From Chrysaora quinquecirrha (Eukaryota > Cnidaria > Scyphozoa > Semaeostomeae > Pelagiidae): a stretch of 64,000 nucleotides of DNA. The notes under the pieces are model-generated. The model was given only the letters and a program-made list of their open reading frames with translations, had not been told where the DNA came from and searched no databases. Position numbers and translations under genes: made by a program. Location: assembly GCA_014526335.1 (NCBI GenBank), contig JACTAT010000002.1, positions 5,479,832-5,543,831 on the forward strand, written 5' to 3'. This document shows, piece by piece, positions 1-12,023 of this stretch (the stretch's first letter is position 1; the number at the start of each line of letters is the position of its first letter).

Positions 1-95
1 AATAAAAAACATTAAGATTAATCTACATCAATGAAATGAAAACAGCAAATTGGTTCTTTTCAAAGGTAGCTAGTTTAATTTCAATTTCTCAATAC

Positions 96-3000
96 CTTCT
101 CTTAAGTCTTTAGCTTTGATTTTTCCAGCCTTTTGTGTGAGAACATAGGAGACAGCAGCCGGGTTGTTTAACTGTTGGGGAAATCTGATTCCATCTTGTA
201 CAATTTCCTACAAAAAGAACCGAATTATATAAATTGTGTCGTTAAAACATTCATAATCTTGAGAATATAACCTACAACCTTTGGATCTTGTTCATATACA
301 AACTAAAAGAAACATTTTAAACCAACGAAGGTTGTTTCATTTGTCGTTTTGCCTAAATTATATTGCTTAAAGTAAACTTATCATCGCGTTGGAAACTTTT
401 CTACCAAATCTTAGTTATGTCTTCTGTTTAACTTTACGGACTGAAAATAGTTTGTCTATTGCCTTGTTGGTAAGAGGATATGCGCTTTACAGAGGCTCAT
501 ACAAAGATCGGTTATGTGTCACGTGTCAAAGATCCACATCAGCTGTCTGGCTGATTCGAGCCCTAAACAGCATCAACTTCTGTCTTTGCTTGGGGTTCCA
601 TATTCAGAAGAGAATAAGACGACAAAGCTTTGTGAAAGAACGTTTAACAACTGTTCTGTTATATCCTAAGGTCATGGCCAAACGAAGAAACATTGTTTGT
701 CAAACATTTGAAATTTGCTTATCAAGCAATGTTTGAAAGTTTGCTCAGGGCCTTAGGAACTGTGAAAATCAGTTACTTACGAAACAAAATCTTAAGGAAA
801 GTTCGGTCAGTGGTTCAACAGAATTCACCAAAAGAAAGAAGACGAGAGAAAGAGAGAAGTAGAAATAAAGTAGAAATCACAACCTTTGCTGCATTCATCT
901 TCGGGGTAGTTTCATTTCTATTTTTCTGCTTTTCTATTTCTCGATCGATTTAATGGACTTAGGGCTCTCGGGTCAGCAAAATCTTCAACAATGTCGACAG
1001 TTTTGCTTTCCAACTGATTTTTCTCTTGCAATCTGAAATCAAAGACATGAAACTAACAACTAGTTATCATCATTTCTCAATTTCATAATTGCGATGCAAA
1101 AAGGCTATATGGCTCTTTGCATGCTTGCTACTTTATAGCCGATAGATCAGCTAAGTTGTGGGCTCCTTCAATGCCCTTCTCTTGCAATTGATTTGGACTG
1201 ATCAATATTTAGTAACGAGGAGCAGCTGTGGAAGATTAATCTTTAGAATAAACAGTTCAAAACCTTGATAAAACGTGGTTTCCAAGTAGAACATATCCCG
1301 GCTCATTCTGTAAGAAATGATACTATTGATGTGAAATGTGAAGTTGCTTTATGTTAGTGTGAAATACTGCTTTTGCCACTGCTGTTAAACAAGAGCACTA
1401 AGCAATGAAGAGTACGATGCAGTACATCACTTCTGATAGCGTATATCTTACGTATCAAATGCAAGCCGTTGATATTTATTGTCGCAAGTTATCAGGAAAG
1501 TGACCAAATTTTTCACTACCTGATGATGGAAGATTGAGCATTCCCGAAACGTTGCCTTGAAAGATAATCAAGGCTTGTCATGATAAGTGGTGATAATCAT
1601 CAGAATACCCATATCTGAATTAGTTTTGAATTATGAATGAAGGATAGCGGTGATGATAACGGGAAGAAAGGCTCACTCGCTCTTGTTGCTTTGCCTTGAG
1701 TCAGGAAAAGATCATTTTTGTACTTTTCTGATGTTGCTTCAGAAAAAGAAGTGAATGAGCAGTGGGGAGTCCCCCCATCCAAATTGTTGGATATTTGGAC
1801 CCCTAAGGGTGCCTTAATAAGAGAAAAGTCGCTCTGATCAAATGAACATAAAATAAAGAACATACTCCTTTGTTAATCCGGGTAGAGATGTCCCAGTGAA
1901 TGTGCATATCAATGGTTTTGCATTCATTTGTGATACATGAACTTGTAGCTGCATATGTGCAGTGCAATATTCCACTGGGCTGAATGTTACGATTATGTCC
2001 ACCTTTCCTCCTCCGGGAACCATTCCTAAACAACACGAAGAGCTAAAGTTACTATAATCATCATGCCAGATCTTTGTAACAAGAAGAGTGTGAATCATTG
2101 GGGGGGGGGGGTATTACAGGCATGTAGGGGTGCAAGAAACATTTTTGAATGAAACTTAGATTGAGAAAAGAGGATTTGTTGTCATATTGAGATACTTAGT
2201 GGACAAACGGTTCCCAGTTCTGCTTGTTGGCAAAAACGTAAGATCACCTCACTAATTGTCAGTCTGGAGGGTATTGTAGTTCTCAATGAAATCTTGTGAA
2301 GGTGAAATGGTGTTTTAGTGTCAGTTGCTAGGATCTCAGTGGTAGGGAACTATTCGAGACCTTGAAACTGGCTGTGATGCTGCCATGGCTGGGCTTGAAC
2401 CCTGACCACACTGAGCTTCTGAAACCACAACGCCACAATACCTTGTGCGTGCCAAGGTCTTCTTTTGTTTTTACATATTATTCTAAAGAAAAGATCACAC
2501 ATGTGGGTGCCATACTCTGCATATCCGAACTGAAGAAAGTGAAGCAACAAACTGATTGAACTGTGGAGATTTTAAGTTTTACCTGATAAAGGTTCAACAT
2601 CAAATGCTGAATTCTTTTGCAGAAACGAAATCTGAAACTCAAAATCAACTTGAGCTGAACATTTCAGAGGAATCATCTTTGTTTTCCTACAAAAAAACTT
2701 TCCAAGTTAAGTAAAAAAAAAAAATAGTAGACAACGAAAAGCTTCATTCTAACTTAAAGAACAAGCAGCAAGCAGGGAAATTATCTAGATATTAAATCAT
2801 AGCTACATACGTCTGTCCAATTGCAGTTGGTGAAAAATGAACATTCGATGGGAAATTAGCAACATCCAGGATCGGGTATGCATGTAATGGAACCACAAGA
2901 TTATCTCTAGACTACAGGAAAAAGAAAACAGTTGTAACAAACAGAAAAACAAATCAAAATGCCAATACACACGGTCAGATCAGAATAATGCAAAAAACAT

Positions 3001-4856
3001 ACCACACTGTGTATTCTGATGCAATCATGATAATGCTGATTTTCAATGCCACGGAATTGTACTGTCACTTCAAGGTATAGCCCAGGAACAAGTGTGTCCT
3101 GCAAAAAATTAAAATAGAGTTTGAGAAGGAAATTAAATTTTGAAAAAGGAAAAAAATTAATGGAATGAAAAAGTTATGAAAAATTACCAATTTGTTAATA
3201 AAATATCAGGTTAGCTTTGGCAGCCCCCCCAGCTTTCTAAAGCCTCAAGAGGCCCTAGCAAAACAAGTACGGTAATATGTCTTGTCAAGTAATATGTACT
3301 GCCATTGCCCAAACATTTCTCATCAAAAGACTTTCAACTTGCATCAAGAAAAAAATTGCTGCTATATGTTCCCCAAAAAAATTTGCACAATGAATTTGCT
3401 TGTTTTTGTTTTCGAGCAATGATCCCCATTTGATTCCCTTTGATCCTCAACATTGGCACAAAAGTCAATTTCAATAACAAACCTCTTTGGAGTATTTTAT
3501 CCTGAAGTAATCTGTTGCTGGAGGTATTATATGCATTCTTTGTCTTTCGGATGATGCATTTACAATTCTCTAAAAAGACAAATATGCTGTTATAAGCTGT
3601 TCATGATGAGCAGATTACCTTAGCAATATATCAAATTAAGAAAATAAAAAGAGAAAGCATTTTGTCATTTCAAAGATTTTGATTACCAGCTTTTTGGTTT
3701 GGACTTTTCCAATCTCAAATCCAGAGAAGTGGATAGATGATGGGTTTGCATGCAAGATTTCATTTTGCCCATGCTTTGAAAATATTTCTGAAAGTACGAA
3801 ATCAACAATATAAGCAAAAGCAAGTATAAAATCGGTATGAATACCTAACAAATACAAGAGCAAATGTTAGGTATTGGGAATTACCAATGTTAATGCAAGC
3901 TGTAACACTAAATCCTAACACGCTAGCCATTTACACCTATCTCAATGCTAAATGCCACCTTGCTATGCAGGGGCCAGATTGGATAGTTTGCAATGTGCGG
4001 CTGAGATCTCAGCCACTCACCCGAGATTTCAGCCGCAGCTCTAGCCGCATATTTTCTCAACATTTGCTTCAGCCGCACTATTTTTTAAGATGACAATAGC
4101 AGCACGGAAAGATTAAGTTCCCGCACCCGCACCTGCTGTGAATGTTTCTAGGAGACTACAGCCGCACCAAAAATAATCCTAAATTGATCTCAGCCGCTCA
4201 TTTTGCAAACTTTCCAATCAGGTGCAGGGGCAGCAGCAGCACCAAGTTTGCAGACTATGGCAGTTTTCAAATGGATCTTGGGTGTGCAAGGACCACTTTC
4301 TTTTGTTTTAAATATCCTTATTGTTAGCTTATTGTGCTATTGAAATTCTCCAGTGTGCAAGTGCCATACTCTGCAGCCTGAGATGGCACGCTATGATACC
4401 CGTTGTGAGGCTTAGTACAGGTCTGTGTAGTGTAGCCATTATGCAAGTACCAAAAACTATTCGATTTAAAAGGCAAGGCAAAGACAGTTTTTAAATGCTT
4501 TAGAGGCTGCTTTGCTTGAGGTTCCTTAAAACCTTGTACCTTGTTGCTCTGTGCAGTGGAAAAAGGGGTTTCGTTTCAATTAAACTTAGTTCAGCTGTGA
4601 ACTCATCTGACTAATGACTAGGAAGTGCTCTGCGTTGCACGTCTTTTTTGTCGGGCGGCCTAAAAGTGCTTGGTTTTTCAGCAACAATTTTTGATGATTT
4701 GAATTCATTTGCAAGATTTATGGTGGTTTCAAACATAGCCCTGAACTACTTACTTGTGTCTAAAAGATGATTTGGTACCTTTCTTTCACGCTCAGGTGCC
4801 AAAAAGTCAGATAAGGTTAGCGAATTTCGAAAAGTTGGATCCTCTGCAGCCGCCAT
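96..4856 (-). CDS. CFAP221: CFAP221 (PCDP1) homologue, 5' part
   Basis: Axonemal protein of the central-pair apparatus in motile cilia; its 3' half lies beyond the left edge. Exons in coding order: 4856-4754, 3787-3687, 3569-3483, 3098-3003, 2911-2811, 2686-2583, 2025-1866, 1032-884, 207-96. The N-terminus carries the family signature KVPNHLLDT followed by IHFSGFEIGKVQTKKL, then ASH/MSP-like beta-sandwich segments (LVPGLYLEVTVQFRG, YHDCIRIH, VPLHAYPI, FSPTAIGQ, CTFTGTSLPG) in the order known for CFAP221. The last exon (IRFPQQLNNPAAVSYVL) matches the conserved linker of the family. The start is the ATG at 4856, the only one in frame with the first conserved block. Exon 1032-884 reaches an in-frame TAG after RNRKAEK unless one base of the T5 run at 921-925 is removed; after that correction the phase to the next exon is right. 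An alternative donor is possible, so that exon end is the weakest point. Confidence 0.88.
660..760. repeat. CAAACATTG-family inverted-repeat element, copy 1
   Basis: Short copy with the family ends ggccaaacga and caaacattgtttg and an internal caagcaatgtttga. Related copies are at 12165-12315, 29700-30430, 30725-30960, 41150-41345, 51595-51840 and 60470-60785. It is noncoding and MITE-like. Confidence 0.5.
894..1032 (-). other. CFAP221: CFAP221 exon with possible one-base insertion
   Basis: Acceptor ttgatttcag ends at 1033 and the exon joins the previous one in frame (TKE-LQEKNQ). The frame then runs to a stop inside GCAGAAAAATAG. Dropping one base of the A5 run (plus 921-925) opens NRNETTPKMNAAK to a GT donor at 883-882, in phase with the following exon. 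Whether this is an error or a different donor cannot be decided here. Confidence 0.5.
2295..2470 (-). repeat. tRNA-like SINE, family B, copy 1
   Basis: On the minus strand the copy opens near 2470 with a box-A-like TGGCGTTGTGG and, about 30 bases on, a box-B-like GGTTCAAGCCC, then a body containing the complement of GCTAGGATCTCAGTGGTAG. The same body occurs at 57985-58155, 58316-58500 and 62498-62640. It lies inside a CFAP221 intron. It is a retroposed Pol III-type element, not a functional tRNA. Confidence 0.6.
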
Positions 4857-4899
4857 TTTCTGTGTTTGTTGCTATGACAATTGCGCGCAGGGCTTGGGA

Positions 4900-5640
4900 G
4901 CATGGGGCGTCTTAAGGGATTGCGCACGGGAAATCACGTCAACAGCAATCACAATGAGTGAAACTTTCCAACTTAAGCAAAGAAAGCGAGTCTCACTTTT
5001 TTGCACTTTATGTTTGAGTTTTTCTTACTTTTAGAATTTATTACGCAGTTACGCAGTAGAAGGAAATATAGGAGCGCTTTCAATCGCAAATCCAACGCCA
5101 ATTCGAATGGATTTATCTCTATTTTTGCACCCTTTTAATTTTTTAATTCAGAAGCAGTAAATTCAACCAAGGCTGGTTGGTTGCTCTTAAAATTTCGCCT
5201 ATTTTCAAGCTGTATTATCTTAACTTGTTCTTAATTCTTCAGCTCTTTATTCACGAGGTATAATTTTTTAGTAAAAGAATGGAAAGGAAGGCTATCTACT
5301 TGCTACTTTGTTTATTTACTTTTTCATTTGATTTGACCATCTTATAGTTTCATACAATAAACTGAAATATAGCGTGAGGTACTATCGAATAAGCTACATA
5401 GAACAAAATTTTTTAAAAGGATTCAGTACCGAGAGAAAAGACAAATTTTAACGACGTTTCGGGCATTACCCTTTATCGACTTGACAAAAATTATAATAGA
5501 TTGACAGTATACAAGCATGCAAAGTGACTCTCTAAGGTCTTGCTTCAGACACGATAATATGAAATGTAAAATTAATCTACAAGTTTATGTGCTGTGTTTT
5601 TTCTAGTACACGTATTTGCCGATAATCATAACTGAAGTAA
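4900..5640. other. Intergenic, no gene seen
   Basis: Lies between the CFAP221 start and the C2orf69 stop. It is AT-rich, holds no convincing exon on either strand, and probably contains the CFAP221 promoter just right of 4856. No core promoter motif could be assigned with confidence. Confidence 0.4.
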
Positions 5641-5666
5641 ACTATCGATAAAAATTACAGAATATC

Positions 5667-8602
5667 TCATGCATTTAGAGGTGCTTTAAACTCCTGTATC
5701 AATTTAAAATGATTTGCTAGAGTTGGTTTTTTATTTTCAAAATGAATTTTCTCTTTAATGTTCATTCCGAATGATTTCAAATGAGTCACAAAAGTCGTTT
5801 CTTCTTCTCCAATCCACGGACGCCCCTTATCCCTTATTTGGTATGGGGTAACATGCACCCTGATTTTCGGAATATTCTGTGCGATGTGGAACAATGTATT
5901 CTCATCAGTTACCCAAGCATTTGACTGTCCAGAGTTGCCCCCGTCAAGCCAGTACACTTCATCGATTCTTTTAACGAATTCGCGTAGCTTGAAATCATCT
6001 GAGGTTGATAGACGGGGGAGTTCGTGAACGATTTGATTGAGGACCATGCATCCTTTGCTGAATCCGATTAATATCACAGGGAAATCTTCAGTGACGTCCT
6101 CGTCCTCTGGCTCAAGATTGAGAACTGTAAAATAAGAAGAAATCATCAAACATTCGTGACTTCATAACCTTTCTATTCATCATAAATTGCGACAGCAGTG
6201 AAGTATTTGGTCTTTGCACACATGCTGCAACCTTAGCCGTACCCTGTGTCCTAGAGTCTCAAGGGTCAGGGGGAGTGGAAAATGAGAAATGAGGAAAACG
6301 AAGAGGAAGGGTACCTCAGCTGAGGGATCATCTAAGCAGTATCCGAGGTTCTCTTGCAATGGACTTATCAATACTGTAAGTAGGTATTTTTTATGAAGAA
6401 ATTCATTCTCCTCAGATAAAAACTAACATCTTAATACATAATCACTGAGACACAAAGTATAATCAAAGATAAACGATAAATCAAGGGGAAACTATCTAAC
6501 TAAAGCTACACCTCACCAAGACAAAAATAGACAAAGGTGGACCATGTTCCGCGACTGTTTTCCTTACTACTGTTTTGCCAGCTTCCACGATCTCACCTGT
6601 GAAGCCACAGAGCCCTCAGTTGAGCTCGTAGGGGACAGAGGCGACCCCGGCCATCCAAACGTGCGGTGGACTGGACTAGCGAAGGCGAGGATGATAAAAA
6701 GTCAAGGACGAGAACGCAAATTTCAAAAACATTTCGCGAACAGGGGCAAATAATAAAGCAAAAAAAAAGTCTTAAATACCTTTACGAACAGCTGAATCGA
6801 GCAAGTGTTGCAATTGAAGAAGAGCTGTTGAATCGGATCTGACAAAATCGGGAGTACCACAAGCATCAGTTTGAAGGAAATTAGTAAAACAGGCGAAAGT
6901 TCCATTGTTCAGCAATGCTGGTCGCACAACCCATACGAAACTTTTCGGGAATCTTTTATAAATCATTTGAGCAGTTGATTCTAAATCCCATTCTTTCCAA
7001 GCTTTATTTTCTTTATGTCTTTGCATGTCTTCGATGTAATTCTGCAAATAAAGAGATGGGAACAGAAAGTCATATACGTTCAATTTGATCATTCAGAAAG
7101 AGCATAGTCAACAACTCAGAACATTCTTAGCATAGAGTAGCCGTAGGAATGAATAAGGAGCAAGAATAAGCAGATAAAATACAGCATTAAAGCCATTAAG
7201 AAAGATGGCACTTCTGGATGGAAAGACACCTGCAAATAGAGGCAGAGGAAGGCCAAGGGCTTACTGGACAAGCAACATCAGCCATCAGCCAGAAGGGTGT
7301 CCGACCGAGCGACTGGCAAGCCGTGTCATCCAACCCTCTTTCGAGGACGGAACCCCCACTGGATTCTGCTTGTTGCCTCTCTCAAATGCATCCTACATCC
7401 ATGATGCTTGACAGTTTGGTAGTGGCATCAGTGCCTTCCTCGTGGAAAGCCAATCACTATTTTGCAGAAGTAATCGAAATTTGAGCTTACCAAACAAATC
7501 TGAAGTTTAAATTGAAAAGGCAAACGATAGGAAAGTCAGGGATATTTTTGTGTACAAAGCTGATACTCATTTTAATCCAAAGATTTCGGTAAGATTGTGG
7601 TTTGGATTAATTTAAAACCCAGCAAAGCTAAAAGTGTCGAATTTGGATTTTATATTAGTTTTCAGTTTGATTTTCGCGTCACGAATGTCACGACAAGATA
7701 TCGTCATAATGTTGAACACGACTGTTGCTAAGAAACCACAATAAACAACCTCAAGCGAGATGGGAGTGCTAGAAGGGTAAGGCTAAACACAGGGAAAGAG
7801 AAAAAGAATTCTTTAGCTTTGTTGCAAACAGTAGTAGATACCATTATAATCGATAAAACAATCCTAAAATAGCAGTTGTATTCTCGACTCTTTTTTAAGT
7901 GTGTAGGCTGTGGCTGATCACAGAAATCTACTAAGAATCTTCTTTGGTTGGATTATTGTGTTTCGCTCTATTCTAAGAGGAAATAAGGTTTTAAGCAGCA
8001 AACCCCTTAGCAAAGTAGTTTCAACGTTTTCACAAACAAACCATACTGCTACAGACCCAGCTTACGAAACTCATAAATTTTAGTTCCTAGAATACTCTGA
8101 ATACGGAAAGGTAAAGAAAATTGCAGTTTAAGCCTTATAGAAGATTGTTGCAATTTAGATGCTTTTCTCATAATATTTTATTCAAATTTTTAAAAAATTT
8201 AGGGAAGAACATAGAAACAAAATGCTTTATTTTTGAAGAGGAGTAGTTAAAGCAGAAGAAGATCAAAATGTTTGACCTCAATTCAAATTGAAACAGAATG
8301 TTCCAATATATTGTACCTAAAGTTGATAGCTAATTAACTAAATTGAACATAAAACTTAATACGAGATACCAGCAAACTTTATTAAGTAATTATTTCAATT
8401 TGGAGCAAAAAACGTAACAAGGATATTTTCGTTCAAATTAATGAAGACTCAGCTCAAAAATCGATTTGATTCTTACCTGAACATCTCCAGGAAAGAAAAC
8501 AACATGTTGCATGGCATCTTCACCGCAAAACACAATATCATTGCATCGACCTTCGTATCCTTCAACGAGCTTCAAACGAGCCATTGGTACTTCGCCTGCC
8601 AT
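5667..8602 (-). CDS. C2orf69: C2orf69 family protein (serine-hydrolase-like fold)
   Basis: Three exons: 8602-8477, 7041-6780, 6124-5667, summing to 846 bases (281 residues plus stop). The first exon encodes RLKLVEGYEGRCNDIVF and ends with VVFFPGDVQ, the family's first conserved block. The second carries RFPKSFVWVVRP. The third carries GFSKGCMVLNQ, a GxSxG-type nucleophile elbow, then YWLDGGNSGQSNAWV, VHVTPYQIRDKGRPWIG and the C-terminal NHFKLIQEF. In humans C2orf69 is mitochondrial, is linked to glycogen branching enzyme and causes a multisystem disease when lost. The human protein is longer at the N-terminus and has a targeting peptide; no such extension is seen here, so either it is in an upstream exon or absent. 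The in-frame codon before the ATG at 8602 reads as TTG, so 8602 is chosen as start. A foldback element lies 364 bases upstream. Confidence 0.92.
7205..7411 (+). pseudogene. LINE 3'-ORF remnant
   Basis: The plus strand reads LLDGKTPANRGRGRPRAYW and later ERLASRVIQPSFEDGTP, resembling the basic C-terminal tail of animal LINE ORF2 proteins (LLDGK...GRGRPR...W...DGTP). No reverse transcriptase remains upstream. It is a short dead fragment upstream of the middle C2orf69 exon on the transcribed strand, i.e. in its first intron. Confidence 0.5.
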
Positions 8603-8965
8603 GATGGAAAAGTCAATCAAGGAGAAGAGAATATTTCCTTCTTTTTATTGCAGAAAAAATATCTTTGTTTACTTAGCTTTGCTTTCAGTATTGTGACAGC
8701 GACCTTGAAGTCAATTGAGTAAGCGAATAATAACAAAGTTCTGTACAAAAGCTGCTTAGTAAAACACTGCCAAACAAGAGAAATGTGTGAAATTGTATAT
8801 CTTTTTAGTTTGGGCTTAAAAACTGGTTTCAAATATCATTCAAAGAAGTTCTTTCAATTTGTTCTTTTTATCCCCCAAAACGGAAGCTTTCCATAGAGTC
8901 AACCATACTGCTTCCTTGGCAACGCAACACAAAAAAATGCTCTCCAACTCACAGCAACAATTTTG

Positions 8966-11041
8966 GGCCAGGTGAATAACGCGGACCCCGCGGACCCTGC
9001 GGACCTCGCGGACCTGCCTGTTTTGGTCCGCGACATGTGGGTCCGCGTTATTCACTTTTGCTTGGCCAAAATGAATAACGCGGACCTTCTGGATTTCGCG
9101 GACCTTGACATTATATCTTCTTGTTAAGAATTAAAGTACTTCTGATTGCCATTAATTGTCGTATTTATGTTTCTTTTATTGGACGGCAAGCATCACTTAA
9201 GCTTTCGTTTATTGTTTGAAAATTTAGGCCGACTTCGTTATCAAGGAAAATTTCGGTGATCAAAACAGGGCGGTTTTGAAATCGTAGACAATAAACATAA
9301 AGCAAATGTTTTACTTCATCTCCTTCAATTAAATACTGACCTTTTTCTAGACAGTTGACTTCAAGTTGACTTCAGTCGACCACGATTCGCAACAAGCAAG
9401 GCCCGCGATCTCGAAGGTCCGCGTTATTCATTTTCCCCTTATGCAAAAATGAATAACGCGGACCTTCTGATTTCGCGGACCATTGTTCAATTGTTCAATT
9501 CTCTTTTCTTAGCACTCGCTACCTTCATTGAATTGTCCTAGTCATTTTATGTATCTCAAAACAAGCCTTTTCTCATATTTTCACACTCTCTCAAGAACGA
9601 AATCTCGTTGAAAATTTAGGCCATTGCCGTTTCAAAACTTTGAAATATCTGGTGATCAAGATAGGACGGTTTTCTCAACAAACAGAAAGCAAATTTCGTA
9701 ATACACTTCCTTCAATCAAATACTCATGTTTTTTCGGCATTTGACTTCAACACACTACACTGCAATTCAAAACAAGGTCCGCGATCTCGAAAGGTCCGCG
9801 TTATTCATTTTCCCCTTATGCAAAAATGAATAACGCGGACCTTTTTAGATCGCGGACCTATTTTGGAAAAATGGAATTCATTGTGGCCTTAATTTCTAAA
9901 GGTCCAGACACCCACTTTTCCCTCCGGTCAAATTGCATGACGCGCGGACTTGTTTGATCGCGGCTCGTTATCAGGTAGGTAGTTTCAAGGGATTAATTCT
10001 CCGTCACTATGGCTTCTCGGCAGATTGTAAGGTGAAGGCTCAATTCTTCATCATTAAAGAATAGGGAAAAAGAAGTATTCAATAGCTAATTCGAAGGTGT
10101 TGACTAGGACAGTTCAATGAAGGTAGCTAGTGCTAACAAAACATAATTGAACAATTGAACAATGGTCCGCGAAATCAGAAGGTCCGCGTTATTCATTTTT
10201 GCATAAGGGGAAAATGAATAACGCGGACCTTTCAAGATCGCGGACCTTGTATTGAATTGCAGTGTGTTGAAGTCAAATGCCGAAAAAACATGAGTATTTG
10301 ATTGAAGGAAGTGTATTACGAAATTTGCTTTCTGTTTGTTGAGAAAACCGTCCTATCTTGATCACCAGATATTTCAAAGTTTTGAAACGGCAATGGCCTA
10401 AATTTTCAACGAGATTTCGTTCTTGAGAGAGTGTGAAAATATGAGAAAAGGCTTGTTTTGAGATACATAAATGACTAGGACAATTCAATGAAGGTAGCGA
10501 GTGCTAAGAAAAGAGAATTGAACAATTGAACAATGGTCCGCGAAATCAGAAGGTCCGCGTTATTCATTTTTGCATAAGGGGAAAATGAATAACGCGGACC
10601 TTCGAGTTCGCGTACCTTGCTTATAGCGTATCGTGGTCGAGTGAAGTTAACTCGAAGTCAACTGTCGAGAAAAAGGTCAGTATTTAATTGAAGGAGATGA
10701 AGTAAAACATTTGCTTTATGTTTATTGTCTACGATTTCAAAACCGCCCTGTTTTGATCACCGAAAGTTTCCTTGATAACGAAGTCGGCCTAAATTTTCAA
10801 ACAATAAACGAAAGCTTAAGTGATGCTTGCCGTCCAATAAAAGAAACATAAATACGACAATTAATGGCAATCAGAAGTACTTTAATTCTTAACAAGAAGA
10901 TATAATGTCAAGGTCCGCGAAATCCAGAAGGTCCGCGTTATTCATTTTGGCCAAGCAAAAGTGAATAACGCGGACCCACATGTCGCGGACCAAAACAGGC
11001 AGGTCCGCAGGGTCCGCGGGGTCTGCGTTATTCACCTGGCC
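8966..11041. mobile_element. 2.08-kb foldback DNA element with 10-bp TSD
   Basis: Bounded by perfect 10-bp direct repeats AACAATTTTG at 8956-8965 and 11042-11051. The ends are perfect inverses: GGCCAGGTGAATAACG on the left and its complement on the right. Left arm (8966 to about 9860) pairs with right arm (about 10165 to 11041) at high identity over ~0.88 kb; about 300 bases in the centre are unpaired. The motif GAATAACGCGGACC or its inverse occurs 14 times, seven per arm, usually as head-to-head pairs about 12-16 bases apart. No transposase is encoded. Foldback architecture plus a 9-10-bp duplication fits a non-autonomous MULE/foldback-type transposon, but the superfamily is inferred. Confidence 0.9.
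10105..10535. repeat. Direct repeat inside the right foldback arm
   Basis: The segment starting gactaggacagttcaatga at 10105 is repeated at 10472 (gactaggacaattcaatga), each running into ggtccgcgaaatcagaaggtcc. So the right arm has an extra partial internal unit that the left arm has only once near 9480-9540. This suggests arms grow by unit duplication. Confidence 0.75.
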
Positions 11042-11051
11042 AACAATTTTG

Positions 11052-12023
11052 CGGTATTTTTTTACGGCTTATGTTATTTTTAACCCAAAGTTTTAACCTT
11101 AATTCGCTTATGAAAGACTAAGAAGATCTTATAATCTTTTGCTTTTGGATTTCTGTTAAAACAAATTGTTTACTTCACAATAGTATGATACAGGTGACTT
11201 AATTGATTTCAGTGGGATTTATATAAAAACTGATTCCAAAGTTTTATTAGCAAAACAAACAAAAAAATCAATTAAGTTTAGGTTGTAGTAACCTTGTACC
11301 CAGTCCTCTCTTACACTTTTTTTGAAATATAAGAAACTTAGATTTTTTTCAGTACTCCAAGTTTCTTAACTTTTAGAGAATTTTGATACTGAAAGTTTCT
11401 TAGCAGTTTCTTAGGGATCAACATTTTTTAATGCTAAAACAGGTAATTGACACTTAAAGAAACAATACAATTCACGTTTACACGAGCTGTTTTTTGTAAA
11501 AATAGACACTTAACATGTAACAAAAGTTCTTTTCTCGAGCCTTTATTTCTAATTCTAGAAATTGTTGAAACCTGCGAGTTTCTTATCATTTTCGGTCGAG
11601 TACTGAAAGTTTCTTAACCAGTATTGATCTCAGTACTGAGTTTCTTATAAACGAGTTTCATATAAAAAGAGAGGGCATGCAAGCTGGGAACAGCCTTTTG
11701 GGTTTTAGAAGAACAACAGAACATCGGCAGAAGACGAAAAGAAGGTGACTTGTGGGTGGTACTGGCAACTGGAAAAAGGAGGGCATTTTCATTGTCAAAG
11801 ACGCGGACGAGATTTGCATTGAAACAAAGGGTTTACGAAGGATCTCTGCTCGGATTTCTGTTTAAAAAAATGGGATTTCCTGAAAAGGGGTTCCGGGTTT
11901 CAGGGAACTTCTCCTCCGAAAAAATAAAACAGCTTGCGATGCCAACCATTAGATTCAACTGGCTATTCCGCATTATTCTTGTTGCTGCTGAACACTAACG
12001 GGTGCGTTAACTATTAAATAACG
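11052..12023. other. Intergenic with AGTTTCTTA-rich stretch
   Basis: No gene recognised. Between 11325 and 11660 the motif AGTACTGAAAGTTTCTTA or parts of it recurs at least five times (near 11349, 11385, 11571, 11595, 11625). This is a degenerate satellite-like cluster 3' of the CBR1-like gene. Confidence 0.4.

Noticed and set aside
389..736. 115-codon open frame on plus
   Set aside because: It lies in a CFAP221 intron, overlaps a MITE-like repeat and has no recognisable protein features.
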